A stretch of 64,000 bases of DNA from contig NZ_PGTO01000017.1 of the NCBI RefSeq assembly GCF_003284725.1, forward strand, positions 1 through 64,000. Direction: 5' to 3'. The translations under genes were made by a program, and so were the position numbers. Of this stretch, positions 26,200 through 34,835 are shown piece after piece. Source of the stretch: Paramagnetospirillum kuznetsovii (lineage in GTDB: Bacteria > Pseudomonadota > Alphaproteobacteria > Rhodospirillales > Magnetospirillaceae). Each line of letters begins with the position of its first letter. The first letter of the stretch is position 1. The notes below the pieces were generated by a model. It was not told the DNA's origin and did not search any database. It saw only the letters and a list, made by a program, of their open reading frames with translations.

Positions 26200-26460
26200 A
26201 TGAGGACACTGTTTGTTTCTGGCGTGCTGCTGACGCTGTCCGCCCCGGCTATAGCCGCCGAGATCCATACCTGCTTCACGCCGGGCGAGGATTGCACCGG
26301 CTTGGTCGTGTCCGAGATCGCCGCCGCTAGGTCGGAGGTGCTGGTCCAGGCGTACAGCTTCACCAGCCCGCCCATCGTCAAGGCCTTGGTCAGGACGTCT
26401 CTCATGTTCAGCCGCTCAAAAAAACCATGCTGGCCTCATGAACCCAAGGAATGGAGTTAA
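26200..26460 (+). pseudogene. 5' fragment of a phospholipase D-type nuclease (Nuc) gene
   Basis: The frame gives a signal peptide (MRTLFVSGVLLTLSAPAIAAE) and the start of a plasmid Nuc-type endonuclease: CFTPGEDCTGLVVSEIAAARSEVLVQAYSFTSPPIVKALV. The homology ends there, followed by about 20 unrelated codons. Both HKD catalytic motifs are missing. Full-length members are about 170-180 residues and are typical of conjugative plasmids. Confidence 0.75.
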
Positions 26461-26462
26461 TA

Positions 26463-26957
26463 ATGTCAAACATGATTTCGGAAGCTCCCAAAGCCAAATT
26501 GAAGATGGTACTCATGCGGGGCCTTGCTGGATCTGGCAAATCCACCTTGGCTCAAATTCTTGCATCAAGAAATGACGGTAGAGTGATTTCAGCCGATGAC
26601 TTCTTTGTCGGAAGTGATGGTGTATATAGGCACGACCACACCAAGATCCGCATTGCTCATGTTGATGCGCGGCAACGAATCGAATCGGCTGTAAAAAGCG
26701 GATGTGACTATATCGTCGTAGATAACACCCATATCACTCATCGCGATATGGAAGAGTATTTTCGCCTTGCCGCAAGTCTCAATGCTCTCGTTGAATTGAT
26801 TGAACCGACGACACCCTGGGCGAAAGATCCTGATGAATGTGTGAAGCGGACAGTACATAACGTCCCTCTCGACATCATCAAAGGGATGCTAAACCGATAT
26901 CAAAGTATGGAAACTGATGAAGCGCAAATGATTGTCGCTGGAATGCGCACTGCATAA
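26463..26957 (+). CDS. P-loop kinase-like ATPase (AAA_33 type)
   Basis: 164 residues from ATG 26463 (GGAG seven bases upstream). Walker A is GLAGSGKST, followed by ISADDFF and a second acidic site, YIVVDNTHITHRDMEEYFRLA. This is the polynucleotide-kinase/NEDD4BP2-like group of P-loop kinases, some of which phosphorylate RNA or DNA ends. GC content is lower than in the neighbours, suggesting recent acquisition. The substrate is unknown. Confidence 0.85.
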   Translation: MSNMISEAPKAKLKMVLMRGLAGSGKSTLAQILASRNDGRVISADDFFVGSDGVYRHDHTKIRIAHVDARQRIESAVKSGCDYIVVDNTHITHRDMEEYFRLAASLNALVELIEPTTPWAKDPDECVKRTVHNVPLDIIKGMLNRYQSMETDEAQMIVAGMRTA

Positions 26958-27075
26958 TTGCTCGGCAAGGGAGAGATGACATTAGGTTCTGCCGTCGGAA
27001 TAGGGTCAATCAAGTGCAGTGCGCTGTTTGATATTCCGGCTATGCTGCCGATAGACCAGATAGAAAGCCTCTACC

Positions 27076-27462
27076 TTGACCTTGCGCCACTATGAACTGG
27101 ACCTGTGCGTCACCGATATCAACCGGACGCTCAAGCTATCGCTGGTCGAGCGAAAAGCATGGTTTTCAGCAATGGTGCATGAGAAGACGGCGAAAAAACA
27201 CGCATCCGACTACCACCTCGTCATGAAGCACCTGGGCGAATGCTGCCGGGCTCCGACCTATGTTGGCCTGCACGGGAAGCACCCGGACAAGATCGAGTTG
27301 ATTCTTGACGTATCTATGCCTGACGAAACCGTTCATGTGCTGGTCGCCGTCGTCATCCAGCTTGGTCGGAATGGGAAATACAACATCGCGTCGGCTTACT
27401 GTATCAACGATGATGAGGTCAGCCAACGCGTCGCCCGCAACTCGGTTCACAAGATCAGATAG
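27076..27462 (+). CDS. PBECR-type (BECR-fold nuclease-like) protein
   Basis: 128 residues from a TTG at 27076. The stretch HLVMKHLGECCRAPTYVGLHGKHPDKIELILDVSMPDETVHVLVAVVIQLGRNGKYNIASAYCINDDEVSQRV has the PBECR layout: helix, strand with a P-x-Y-V element, then a beta hairpin ending in S-A-Y. The group includes phage- and plasmid-borne RNase-like domains related to barnase, EndoU and RelE. It overlaps a 39-codon frame (26976-27095, with an AAGGGAG site). No antitoxin is recognisable. Confidence 0.55.
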   Translation: MTLRHYELDLCVTDINRTLKLSLVERKAWFSAMVHEKTAKKHASDYHLVMKHLGECCRAPTYVGLHGKHPDKIELILDVSMPDETVHVLVAVVIQLGRNGKYNIASAYCINDDEVSQRVARNSVHKIR

Positions 27463-28110
27463 GCCGAAAAAGCAGAAGGCCCGGATCGCCAGAGCGCCGA
27501 GCCTTCGGAGCGTCCAACCGAGATGCAATCCTCGATCTCTTGGGAGCCTTGCGGCTCTTAATTGCCTTCCGTTTCCGGCTGGCGCGTGGGGCAGCTGTTC
27601 CCACCTGTATGGACGTCTGAAGCTAGAATTGCTCTCTGCGCCTTCGGGAGTCAATGCCAATTCGCTATATTCAGACCTACCGTAATGGCAATAGGCCATC
27701 GGAAACCCCAATAGCGCAATAGAGATGTCCCTTGGAATTCCAAAAGGCCTATGCCTGTGCCCTCCTGCCCTTCCTGCGGTCGGTGGTGTCGGCGATCGGA
27801 GATCTGCGGCTTTCCACACATGGCGAAAGGTCGTTCAGGGCTTCGACGAGCAAGAGTTGAGCCGTCTTCGATTCAACCACGGCCATACCCTTGCTGCCAG
27901 GATCAGATCACCATGGAACCTTTCTCGACATCGGCGATTACCGGAGGTAGCGAGTTGCGATTTTGGCAACTCGGCCGGCATTAGCGATGCTCCACACCTG
28001 CAAGCACTACCAGTCGACGGGACTATAAACCAGACACTGTTGCCATTTTAGCAACCAGCCAGGGGGTACAAGGTGGTGTCGTTCCATATTCGAGGCAGAT
28101 AAACATGATT
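27463..28110. other. Stretch without a supported gene
   Basis: Frames are open on both strands, including a 217-codon minus-strand one, but composition is poor and none has a start signal. The long frame is partly the antisense of the PBECR gene. Nothing further is seen. Confidence 0.35.
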
Positions 28111-28410
28111 TTAGACACCAGCTTGACGACGGTTCTGCTTGATTTGCAATCCGGCAAAACCTCGGGCATGGCGATCATGAACCAGGATCGGAAAATCCAC
28201 GAATTCCGAACGTTCGCCAGAACGGTCGCGTCTGGTTGCCATGACAATGGCATCACAAACATCGGTATCTCGATGCGCTGAAGGCCCCCACTCCACCGAA
28301 AGGTCGTAGCCGATCGTCAGCGAAGCGGATTTCAGTGATTGGATATAATGCTCGACCATCTCACGGGATTGACCCGTAAGTCGCACCACAATTTTAGATT
28401 CGAGTTCCAT
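28111..28410 (-). CDS. Hypothetical protein
   Basis: 99 residues with a strong start: AGGAGGAG (complement of 28413-28421) precedes the ATG at 28410. It begins MELESKIVVRLTGQSREMVEHYIQSLKSASLTIGYDLSVEWGPSAHRDTDVCDAIV. No family recognised. A 59-codon plus-strand frame lies over it but has no ribosome-binding site. Confidence 0.55.
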   Translation of the reverse strand: MELESKIVVRLTGQSREMVEHYIQSLKSASLTIGYDLSVEWGPSAHRDTDVCDAIVMATRRDRSGERSEFVDFPILVHDRHARGFAGLQIKQNRRQAGV

Positions 28411-28535
28411 TTTCTCCTCCTAAAAATACTATCGAATTACGTTGATAAACGTTATTCGGATGATACCCCTTGGAGGAAATTTGGCAACGGAATTTCCTTA
28501 TACAATAAGGAAGAAGCACGTCATTGCGGCATTGG

Positions 28536-29813
28536 CTACGCCTTAGCCGTAGGTATGTCATCCCAGCTGGTGGTCCAGCTCGGTGACCGATTCCCGCATT
28601 GCATCCGCCACGGCGCGTCTTCGGCGGCCAGGCCGAACCCGACGGCACCTTTTCCCATTCTGGCATTGACGGCATCCATAGCGACCATCAAGGCTGCAGG
28701 CCGTCCGTTATCCTCGATCGCCGGCGAGAACAGATCGCGCGGTATGTCCTCGGGACGAACCAGATCCAGCAGGATCACCCCGGCCTTCTTGTAGCCGTAG
28801 CCGTCGCGCCATGATGATTCCAGACCGCGAAGCGCCGAGGCGATGATCGCCGGCGTGCTCGATGTGGCCGGCGCCAGGCGTAACGTGGCGTTCAGGGCAT
28901 ATTGTGGCTGGTCCTTCCTAAATCGGTCTGTGTAAGCGAACACCTGAAGTGCCCCGGCTACCAAGCCCTGGCCCCGGATCTTCTCAGCCGCCCGGCTGGC
29001 GAATGAGGTCACCGCGTCGCGCACCTGATCAATATCAGTAACGGCCTGACCGAATGATCGCGAGCAGCAGGTGGTCTGCTTGTCCGATGGCGCGCTATCC
29101 AAGGTGTGGACGGAAATCCCGCGCAATTCCATGACCGTTCGCAGCCCGACCGCGCCCATGGTCTTTCTGATCCAGGCATCTGATGCTTGGGTAAGCTGGT
29201 ATGCAGACTGAATACCGGCGAGCCCACAGTGAGAAGCGAATTGGCGGCCGATACCCCAGATATCGGCGACAGGTGTCTGCTTCAGCGCAGGTTCCAGCCA
29301 CCGCGGATCAGTCGTCAGGTCCAAGGCGCCATCCGCCTTTTTGGACTTCTTTGCCAGCCGGTTGGCCAACTTGGCTAGGGTCTTGGTGGAGCCAACCCCC
29401 ACTGAAACCGGTATGCCGGTCCAGCGGCGCACCGTGGCACGGACCTCATGGCACCAGGCCGTCAGATCGGGCACTTCCATGCCGTCGAGATCCAGGAAGG
29501 CTTCGTCGATGGAATAGACCTCGATACCGGGCGAGAAGGTGGCCAGCACCGACATGACCCGGGCTGACATGTCGCCGTAGAGTGCATAATTGCTCGACAG
29601 CATGATCAGGCCTTCACGCTCAACCAGATGCCTGAGCTTGAAGGCGGGCTCGCCCATAGGGACGCCAAGGGCCTTGGCCTCATTCGACCTGGCGACCGCG
29701 CAGCCGTCATTGTTGGACAAAATGACAACTGGCTTGCCATCAAGCGCCGGATTGAAGACCCGCTCGCATGAGACATAACAGTTATTGCAATCGACCAGGG
29801 CGTAGCGGGCCAT
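28536..29813 (-). CDS. umuC: Y-family DNA polymerase V catalytic subunit UmuC
   Basis: 425 residues, full length. The first metal ligand is in [17 protein letters not shown], and [12 protein letters not shown] carries the acidic pair of the palm. The helix-hairpin-helix region ([21 protein letters not shown]), the little-finger domain and the C-terminal tail follow. It performs error-prone translesion synthesis with UmuD' and RecA. It lies 9 bp downstream of umuD, and a LexA box precedes the pair. Confidence 0.97.
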   Translation of the reverse strand: MARYALVDCNNCYVSCERVFNPALDGKPVVILSNNDGCAVARSNEAKALGVPMGEPAFKLRHLVEREGLIMLSSNYALYGDMSARVMSVLATFSPGIEVYSIDEAFLDLDGMEVPDLTAWCHEVRATVRRWTGIPVSVGVGSTKTLAKLANRLAKKSKKADGALDLTTDPRWLEPALKQTPVADIWGIGRQFASHCGLAGIQSAYQLTQASDAWIRKTMGAVGLRTVMELRGISVHTLDSAPSDKQTTCCSRSFGQAVTDIDQVRDAVTSFASRAAEKIRGQGLVAGALQVFAYTDRFRKDQPQYALNATLRLAPATSSTPAIIASALRGLESSWRDGYGYKKAGVILLDLVRPEDIPRDLFSPAIEDNGRPAALMVAMDAVNARMGKGAVGFGLAAEDAPWRMQCGNRSPSWTTSWDDIPTAKA

Positions 29814-29822
29814 GGCTGGCCA

Positions 29823-30323
29823 CTACCGCTTGGCCAGGGCTGAGACACTGAAGGTGACCACGCCCCAGATTTGCACGCCTTCATCAGGATTGGCAGATGC
29901 CAGCTCCCAGCCGCACGCAGTCTTGCGCATCTGCTTGACCGTCAACCCGCCATCCAGGGTGGCCACCACCACGTCGCCATCATGCGGCTGTACCGACCGG
30001 TCCACCACCAGCAGGTCGCCGTTTTGGATGCCGGCGCCGGTCATGGAATCGCCATCGGCGCGGCAGAAAAAGGTCGCCGCCGGTCGCTTGACCATCAGCT
30101 GGTGCAGATCCAGCTGGCCTTCCAAGTGGTCGTCGGCCGGCGAGGGGAATCCAGCGGCCACCAGGGCCGAGTAGATCGGCGCCGTGGCATTCTTCAGGAC
30201 ACTTTGGCCCCGACTGGGACCGTCAGGTCCAGAGGGCACAAGGTGATCGCCCGGGCTGAATCCTCGCGCCGAGGCGCGGTGAGTGCCCGGCGGCAGGGGA
30301 CAGGTGGAATCATGTGTGAACAT
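29823..30323 (-). CDS. umuD: UmuD-like self-cleaving subunit (LexA/S24 fold)
   Basis: About 166 residues from the ATG at 30323. The cleavage site is AAG-FPSPADD, the nucleophile is Ser in ADGDSMTGAGI, and the general base is Lys in GGLTVKQM. Family UmuD is about 140 residues. The N-terminal 25 or so residues before SGPDGPSRG look non-conserved, and the ATG at 30323 lies inside the LexA box. Translation may start later, perhaps at the GTG after GDHL, which would give about 139 residues. Confidence 0.92.
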   Translation of the reverse strand: MFTHDSTCPLPPGTHRASARGFSPGDHLVPSGPDGPSRGQSVLKNATAPIYSALVAAGFPSPADDHLEGQLDLHQLMVKRPAATFFCRADGDSMTGAGIQNGDLLVVDRSVQPHDGDVVVATLDGGLTVKQMRKTACGWELASANPDEGVQIWGVVTFSVSALAKR

Positions 30324-30332
30324 GAGGAGAAC
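30318..30332. promoter_or_regulatory. LexA (SOS) box of umuDC
   Basis: GAACATGAGGAGAAC matches GAAC-N7-GAAC exactly and lies at the 5' end of umuD, the classic SOS-regulated gene. This supports the other two matches in the window as genuine boxes. It overlaps the first possible ATG of umuD, which argues for a downstream start or a leaderless message. Confidence 0.8.
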
Positions 30333-30560
30333 ATACCGCCAGGCGGCGCGGGGAATCAAGATCGCAAGCGCCGCTGAAGGAAATGATTGAGGTGGGCAAG
30401 AGCGGGAATAAAATTAATAAATACATTAAATATCTCGTTGCGCCGATAAACGGAATACGACATATTCTCCTTACGGCATCGAGAATATTCGCGACGGAGG
30501 GCCAGCAGATGAAGACCGGCAAACAGCACAAGCCACGAAGCCACAAATCAGGGTGTGACC

Positions 30561-30590
30561 CACCAGGGGAGCTTCTGCTGCGCCAGTCAC
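30561..30590 (+). repeat. 30-bp direct repeat, copy 1
   Basis: It begins CACCAGGG and ends TGCTGCGCCAGTCAC. It matches 30628-30657 at 26 of 30 positions, with the differences confined to the 7 bp in the middle. The copies start 67 bp apart. Confidence 0.6.
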
Positions 30591-30627
30591 ACCAGTGACA
30601 AGCGGTCAGAGGGTTACCCACCACCAT

Positions 30628-30657
30628 CACCAGGGCGCCTTTTGCTGCGCCAGTCAC
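30628..30657 (+). repeat. 30-bp direct repeat, copy 2
   Basis: Second copy of the CACCAGGG-N7-TGCTGCGCCAGTCAC unit. It ends 33 bp before the ATG at 30690, so it could bind a regulator of that gene or be a recombination trace. Confidence 0.6.
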
Positions 30658-30689
30658 TTTGGTAAACCACACTGCGAGAGGAGTAGAAT

Positions 30690-31253
30690 ATGCGCCACAT
30701 CACTCGTAACGCCATTCGCTGTCACTCCTGCGGCGGCATCGCCGAATCTCGTAGCCGCCACCATATGGCCCACTGCACCTGCGGCCTCGTGGCCGCCGAT
30801 GGCGGCATGGAATATCTGCGGCGTGTTTGTGATGCCGAGTTCCAAGAATTGTCTACGTTCGTCTACGACACGTCTGCTTTCCAGGCTTTGGTCTGGTTGG
30901 GCGACGAACCGCGCCAATGCCTGCTTATCGAGGTCGACCGCGATAGCTATGAGACGCTGACCGCCGAGGCGCTGCACAGGCAAGATGGCGTCACCGGCGA
31001 GTACCTCTCTCGAGTCGAAGTTCAGACGAAAAACGGGCGCCTTCAGGCTGTGGCCAGAATGGATGTCACGCTCATCTGCTGGGCCGGCGAGAGCTCAATG
31101 CCCGACCTAAAATTCTTGAGCACGGATGCAATGCGCAAGGGGCTGATTGGCCGGGCCCGCGCAGCCGGATTTATGGACGGTGATGAGCTTGACGACATGC
31201 CGCTGGACGAGCTTTGGGCTCATGTCCGGCGCCTCGAAGCGCAGGAAAAATGA
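30690..31253 (+). CDS. DUF7695-like zinc-ribbon protein
   Basis: 187 residues, with GAGAGGAG upstream. The N-terminal zinc ribbon RNAIRCHSCGGIAESRSRHHMAHCTCGLVAADGGMEYLRRV has two CxxC-like pairs and the V-A-x-D-G-G-x-x-Y-L-R-R motif of DUF7695. The rest (DTSAFQALVWLGDEPRQCLLIEVDRDSYETLTAEAL) has no known family. Its stop overlaps the next gene (ATGA). Confidence 0.65.
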   Translation: MRHITRNAIRCHSCGGIAESRSRHHMAHCTCGLVAADGGMEYLRRVCDAEFQELSTFVYDTSAFQALVWLGDEPRQCLLIEVDRDSYETLTAEALHRQDGVTGEYLSRVEVQTKNGRLQAVARMDVTLICWAGESSMPDLKFLSTDAMRKGLIGRARAAGFMDGDELDDMPLDELWAHVRRLEAQEK

Positions 31254-32161
31254 TCATGATTCGCTGTCTCGTCATGTCGGATCTCCATAACGAACATGAA
31301 CACCCGAACGGGCCGCGTCGCCCGACCGCCGAGTGGTTTGGGTTGCGCAATGCGCGCCGGGCGTGCCCTGGTCACCCTGACGTCGGTCCTTTTTTGGGTC
31401 ACCTGCGTGGCGAAAATCTCGGCTTGGTCGTCCTGGCCGGTGATATCGACCTCGACCTCCACGGCATCACCTACGCTGATCAGGTGGCGCTGTTTTTGGG
31501 TGCGCCGGTGGTCTATGTGATGGGCAACCACTGCGCTTATAACGGCCGTGATCTGGACAAGCTGATCCCCGATCTTCGGGCGGCCGCCAAGGCCACCTGT
31601 GGCCGGGTGACCTTTCTGGAAAACGAACGGGCGACCTTCGAGTTCCGCGGCGAGAAGCTGCATGTGCTGGGCTGTACGTTATGGACCGATTACGCCTTGT
31701 TATCCAAATCAGACGATGACCGCGATGCCGCCATCGTACAGGGCATGCGCGATGCCGCCGGCGGTCTCAACGATCATCTGTGCATCTATCTGCGCGGCAA
31801 TCGGTTCGCGCCTGCCATGGCACGCCAGCTGCACGACGTGAGCTTAGCCTGGCTGCGGCGCGAGATGACGTGGATCCGCGTCACCGAAGGCCCTGACGCC
31901 AAGGTCCTCATCGTGACCCATCACGCCCCGATTCCCGATGCCAATCCCCCGGAATATCGCGGTGGTAAGCTGTCGCCGGCTTTCGCCAGCGACCTGACGG
32001 CTGAGATTGAATTGTGGCAGCCCGATTATTGGCTGAACGGCCACACGCATTTTAATCACGATGTCCGTATTGGCCGGACGCGCTGTCTCAGTAGCCAGCG
32101 CGGCTACGTTTGCAGCGAGGCGGGCGCCGATACTTATGAGCCGCTGGTGGTGGATCTATAA
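31250..32161 (+). CDS. Calcineurin-like metallophosphoesterase
   Basis: 303 residues from ATG 31250. All five blocks are present: SDLHNEHE (D-x-H), LAGDIDLD (G-D), VMGNHCAYNG (G-N-H), VTHHAP and NGHTH. It should be a two-metal phosphodiesterase or phosphatase. The C-terminal end (TRCLSSQRGYVCSEAG) resembles plasmid and phage members of unknown substrate. It is the second gene of a coupled plus-strand operon and overlaps the next start by one base (TAATG). Confidence 0.9.
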   Translation: MIMIRCLVMSDLHNEHEHPNGPRRPTAEWFGLRNARRACPGHPDVGPFLGHLRGENLGLVVLAGDIDLDLHGITYADQVALFLGAPVVYVMGNHCAYNGRDLDKLIPDLRAAAKATCGRVTFLENERATFEFRGEKLHVLGCTLWTDYALLSKSDDDRDAAIVQGMRDAAGGLNDHLCIYLRGNRFAPAMARQLHDVSLAWLRREMTWIRVTEGPDAKVLIVTHHAPIPDANPPEYRGGKLSPAFASDLTAEIELWQPDYWLNGHTHFNHDVRIGRTRCLSSQRGYVCSEAGADTYEPLVVDL

Positions 32162-32310
32162 TGCGCGGCAAGAGCCTCAACCAAGACGAAGTTGACATTC
32201 TGCTCTTCGGGCGCGTTGAGCCTCGAATTCCTCTGACCGAGGAAGAAGTGGCCAGGGGCGCGGACGTTGTGGATGAGCTTTTGTCGGATATCAGGGTTAT
32301 CGCCTTGTGA
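32161..32310 (+). CDS. Small hypothetical protein coupled to the phosphoesterase
   Basis: 49 residues (MRGKSLNQDEVDILLFGRVEPRIPLTEEEVARGADVVDELLSDIRVIAL). The ATG overlaps the phosphoesterase stop by one base, so translation is coupled. Too short for most gene finders. Acidic and helical; no family known. Confidence 0.55.
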   Translation: MRGKSLNQDEVDILLFGRVEPRIPLTEEEVARGADVVDELLSDIRVIAL

Positions 32311-32377
32311 CCTCGTGGTCCCGAAGCGGGACCCTCGGCCAGCAAGGTGTCCATGAGGATCAAGATTGGTGAAGCGA

Positions 32378-32611
32378 ATGACTGACTATCTGATCTGTCC
32401 TTCATGCGGCTGGGTCTCCCTTCCGCCGTCGGCGACAACGCAAAAGCATACGTTCCCGGTCTGCGGTAAGCCGCTCTGTTCCGGCCACGGGGCGCCTTTG
32501 CGCTCGGCAACCGAGGAAGAAGTCGCTGCGCTACCTGATCTCGTGACGCTTTCACCGGCGCCATTAAATTCGACCGGGGCGGGGGGCACCACCAAGCTGC
32601 AAGGACCGTAG
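32378..32611 (+). CDS. Small zinc-ribbon-like hypothetical protein
   Basis: 77 residues from ATG 32378. MTDYLICPSCGWVSLP and FPVCGKPLC provide two Cys pairs, so zinc binding is likely. The C-terminus is low complexity. Weak start signal. It probably belongs to the same operon. Confidence 0.45.
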   Translation: MTDYLICPSCGWVSLPPSATTQKHTFPVCGKPLCSGHGAPLRSATEEEVAALPDLVTLSPAPLNSTGAGGTTKLQGP

Positions 32612-32695
32612 GGGTCCCGAGAGAAACTCGGCGAAGTCCGTTGTGGTGGGTCCAAAGCTTGCGCCATGACGGACACTTAATAATGAGGAGCTTAT

Positions 32696-32893
32696 ATGTC
32701 CACATCGAAGCCGGTTGCGCGCAAAACTCCAAGCCCTGAGAGGGTGGCGTATTTCAGAGCCATGGCAGAGCGCCATTATGCAGATGCCTGCGCCTTTGCC
32801 GAGGATATTGGCCTGGGTGGCGACCGCGAAGCAATTAGCGCCGCAGGGGCCTTCGTTGGCGCCGGCGTGGCAATGGTCAAAGAGGAAGATTGA
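32696..32893 (+). CDS. Small hypothetical protein
   Basis: 65 residues starting after GAGGAG. ERVAYFRAMAERHYADACAFAEDIGLGGDREAISAAGAFVGAGVAMVKEED is helical with a terminal acidic tail. It lies 40 bp before repA and may be a copy-control or unrelated gene. No family recognised. Confidence 0.5.
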   Translation: MSTSKPVARKTPSPERVAYFRAMAERHYADACAFAEDIGLGGDREAISAAGAFVGAGVAMVKEED

Positions 32894-32933
32894 AGCTGCA
32901 TCTCGAGCTAGGAGGCGCGCACAGCCCGTAAAA

Positions 32934-34043
32934 ATGACTCGCCCAAATTTCGCAATTCGAACAATATGTGGTATGTCCGTGAAACTCGATACCCGCCAGC
33001 TTGAGTTTGATGTCCTGTTCGACGCGCTGCCCGATGTGGTGCTGCGCGATCAAAGAGACGCGCTCGAGCGGCCACTGGTCTCGTTGTCGAAGAACATCAG
33101 GACCGAGCCTGTCGAATATCGCGCCGGTGAACTGGTGATCCGTATTCTTCCGCATCAGGATTTCGGCCAGCCGACTATCTGGGATTACGACATCATCATC
33201 TACCTGCTCGGTCAGGTGAACGAGCGATTCCGCCGGGAACGCGATGGCAAGCCGGCGCCGTCCAGCACCTTGGTAAAGGTCGGACCGAACCAATATGCCA
33301 ACAAGCCTAACTGGAAATGGAACCGTCCCGGCATTGAAGCCCTGCCGACCGAGATCCTTCGAGGGATCCGGCGCGTCCATGACGGGAAAAAATCATCCGG
33401 CGTGCTGTTCTCGGATCTTCGTGCTGCGATTGCCCGCCTGCAAACCTGCGTCATCGAGACCAATCTGTGGCACGGACGCCAGCTGAAGAACTTCCGGCGC
33501 TTTACGCTGATCCATGAATTTGAAGAGCTTGAGCCCTCAGAAGCCGGCTCTGGCGGCATGCGCTTTCTTCTGCCGGAATGGATGATTGAATCGGTTCGCA
33601 CCCGCAAGGGCATCCTGGCCATCTCGCCCGCCTATTTCGATCTCACCGGCGGCTTTGAGCGCTTCCTCTATCGCATTGCCCGCAAGGTTGCCGGGCGCCA
33701 GGAAAAGGGCTTTACCCTGAAGATGGCAACGTTGCATGAGCGCAGCGGCTCAGCCATGGACCGCAATGATTTCGCTAAGAGCATCCGCCGCGCAATCAAG
33801 GGCGGCAAGATCCCTGATTACACCTTCACTCTGGGCCGCAATCACGACGGCGAGGAACTGGTGAATATGGTCTGGAACCGTGGATTCAAGGCTGGCACCG
33901 ACGCCCTGGACGATGATGGCGATGACGCGGGGAATGAAACTCCGTTCGGATTCGAAGATGAGATTGTCGATAATACCGCCGTGCACGAAGCCGTCGCTGA
34001 AGCTGCTGATTTGTTCGGGCGAATTGCCTCGAAGGATGGCTAA
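32934..34043 (+). CDS. repA: Plasmid replication initiator RepA
   Basis: About 369 residues. TRQLEFDVLFDALPDVVLRDQRDALERPLVSLSKN opens the RepA family of alphaproteobacterial iteron plasmids (PF10134). LRAAIARLQTCVIETN, GGMRFLLPEWMIESV and FLYRIARKVAGRQ lie in the two winged-helix regions. It binds the iterons directly downstream to start replication and normally represses itself. ATG 32934 is used; AGGAGG is 18 bases upstream, so the in-frame ATG at 32973 is also possible. The acidic tail (DDDGDDAGNETPFGFEDEI) is not conserved. Confidence 0.9.
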   Translation: MTRPNFAIRTICGMSVKLDTRQLEFDVLFDALPDVVLRDQRDALERPLVSLSKNIRTEPVEYRAGELVIRILPHQDFGQPTIWDYDIIIYLLGQVNERFRRERDGKPAPSSTLVKVGPNQYANKPNWKWNRPGIEALPTEILRGIRRVHDGKKSSGVLFSDLRAAIARLQTCVIETNLWHGRQLKNFRRFTLIHEFEELEPSEAGSGGMRFLLPEWMIESVRTRKGILAISPAYFDLTGGFERFLYRIARKVAGRQEKGFTLKMATLHERSGSAMDRNDFAKSIRRAIKGGKIPDYTFTLGRNHDGEELVNMVWNRGFKAGTDALDDDGDDAGNETPFGFEDEIVDNTAVHEAVAEAADLFGRIASKDG

Positions 34044-34480
34044 GAAATGACTGGAACAGCGTTCCTTGTGACAGCAAAGCTGCCGCAAGGAACGATACTC
34101 CGTTCGATAAACCACCATCTGAGCTTCAGAATCGGCCAACCGGCTGAAAACACTGCATTGTGGAATGTCGAGGTGCAAGCCATTGACTCACACGATTCTT
34201 TTCCGAGAGTCCGAACGGAGTATCGTTCCTTAGAGCAACCGACGCCGACCAGTAGGCCAATCTGTGGATAAGTCCACCAAACAACGGAGTATCATTCCTC
34301 AACGAACGGAAGATCATTCCTTGTGAACGTAGTATCACTACCCTGGCAAACGGAGTATCGCTCCTTTAACGCAAAGCGATAACTCACTGTTAGATAAAGC
34401 CGCCTTGTGGTTATCCACACCCGCCTAACTGATTCTATAAACTATATCTAACTGAATCTAAACCCAGCTTCAGCCAAGGA
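34044..34480. other. oriV: Iteron-type replication origin (oriV)
   Basis: Six copies of AACGGAGTATCGTTCCTT follow repA. One is inverted (34087-34104). The others are direct, at 34214-34231, 34283-34300, 34305-34322, 34326-34343 and 34349-34366. The last four have a 21-23-bp pitch, two helical turns. Two perfect DnaA boxes flank the direct set: TGTGGATAA (34263-34271) and TTATCCACA (34411-34419). An AT-rich stretch at 34425-34465 could be the melting region. The inverted copy close to repA may serve autoregulation. Confidence 0.9.
34087..34366. repeat. Iteron array (six 18-bp units)
   Basis: Copies 1 (inverted) and 2 are identical to AACGGAGTATCGTTCCTT. Copies 3-6 deviate at two to five positions, mostly in the distal TCGTTCC half. 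A half-copy (GCGTTCCTTGTGA) near 34058 overlaps the end of repA. Regular pitch is seen only in copies 3-6, which probably form the core. Confidence 0.88.
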
Positions 34481-34835
34481 ACGTTCCTACGTTCAATAAA
34501 CGGGATCCACTGGCACTGCTCACCTTCGTCTTGCGGACAGATTAAAACCCCTGCGCAATAACAAACTACCTTCAAGCGCCTATTCCCCAACAAAACTCAA
34601 TCTGACCGCCTGTTATCCCTCCTCACTCCTGCCAGAACATAAAATGGGTGCGCTTCGCAGCACCCCTGAATTGCTCTTCAATATGGAGCAAATGTCGCTT
34701 TTTGGGATTCTCTCGCACCGCTGGAGTTTGCCGAACAGTCCAGGGTTGAGTTAGGATCTACAGCTTTGTCATTCCTTGACACGAAATGAACAGCCGGATT
34801 TTCAACCTTCGCACCACCGTTGTCCGCCCGTATTG
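34481..34835. other. Region between oriV and the RHH gene
   Basis: No gene. It contains GAACGTTC near 34480 and an imperfect inverted repeat around 34672-34690 (GCTC...GAGC). It could be part of the origin, or hold the terminator of the gene that ends at 34836. Confidence 0.35.

Larger units (their letters stand above)
30324..30689. other. umuDC upstream region and repeat-bearing leader
   Basis: No gene. It contains the umuDC promoter and, closer to 30690, two imperfect 30-bp direct repeats listed separately. The middle (30400-30500) is AT-rich. It lies between the SOS operon and the plasmid-type genes and may be the boundary between them. Confidence 0.45.

Noticed and set aside
27166-27819. 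217-codon minus-strand open frame
   Set aside because: Largely antisense to the PBECR gene; no ribosome-binding site and Arg/Pro/Gly-rich composition typical of shadow frames.
28208-28224. GAAC-N8-GAAC near 28.2 kb as a LexA box
   Set aside because: The spacer is 8 bp, not 7, and it is inside a coding region.
28104-28280. 59-codon plus-strand frame
   Set aside because: It lies over 28111-28410 on the minus strand, which has a much stronger AGGAGGAG start signal.
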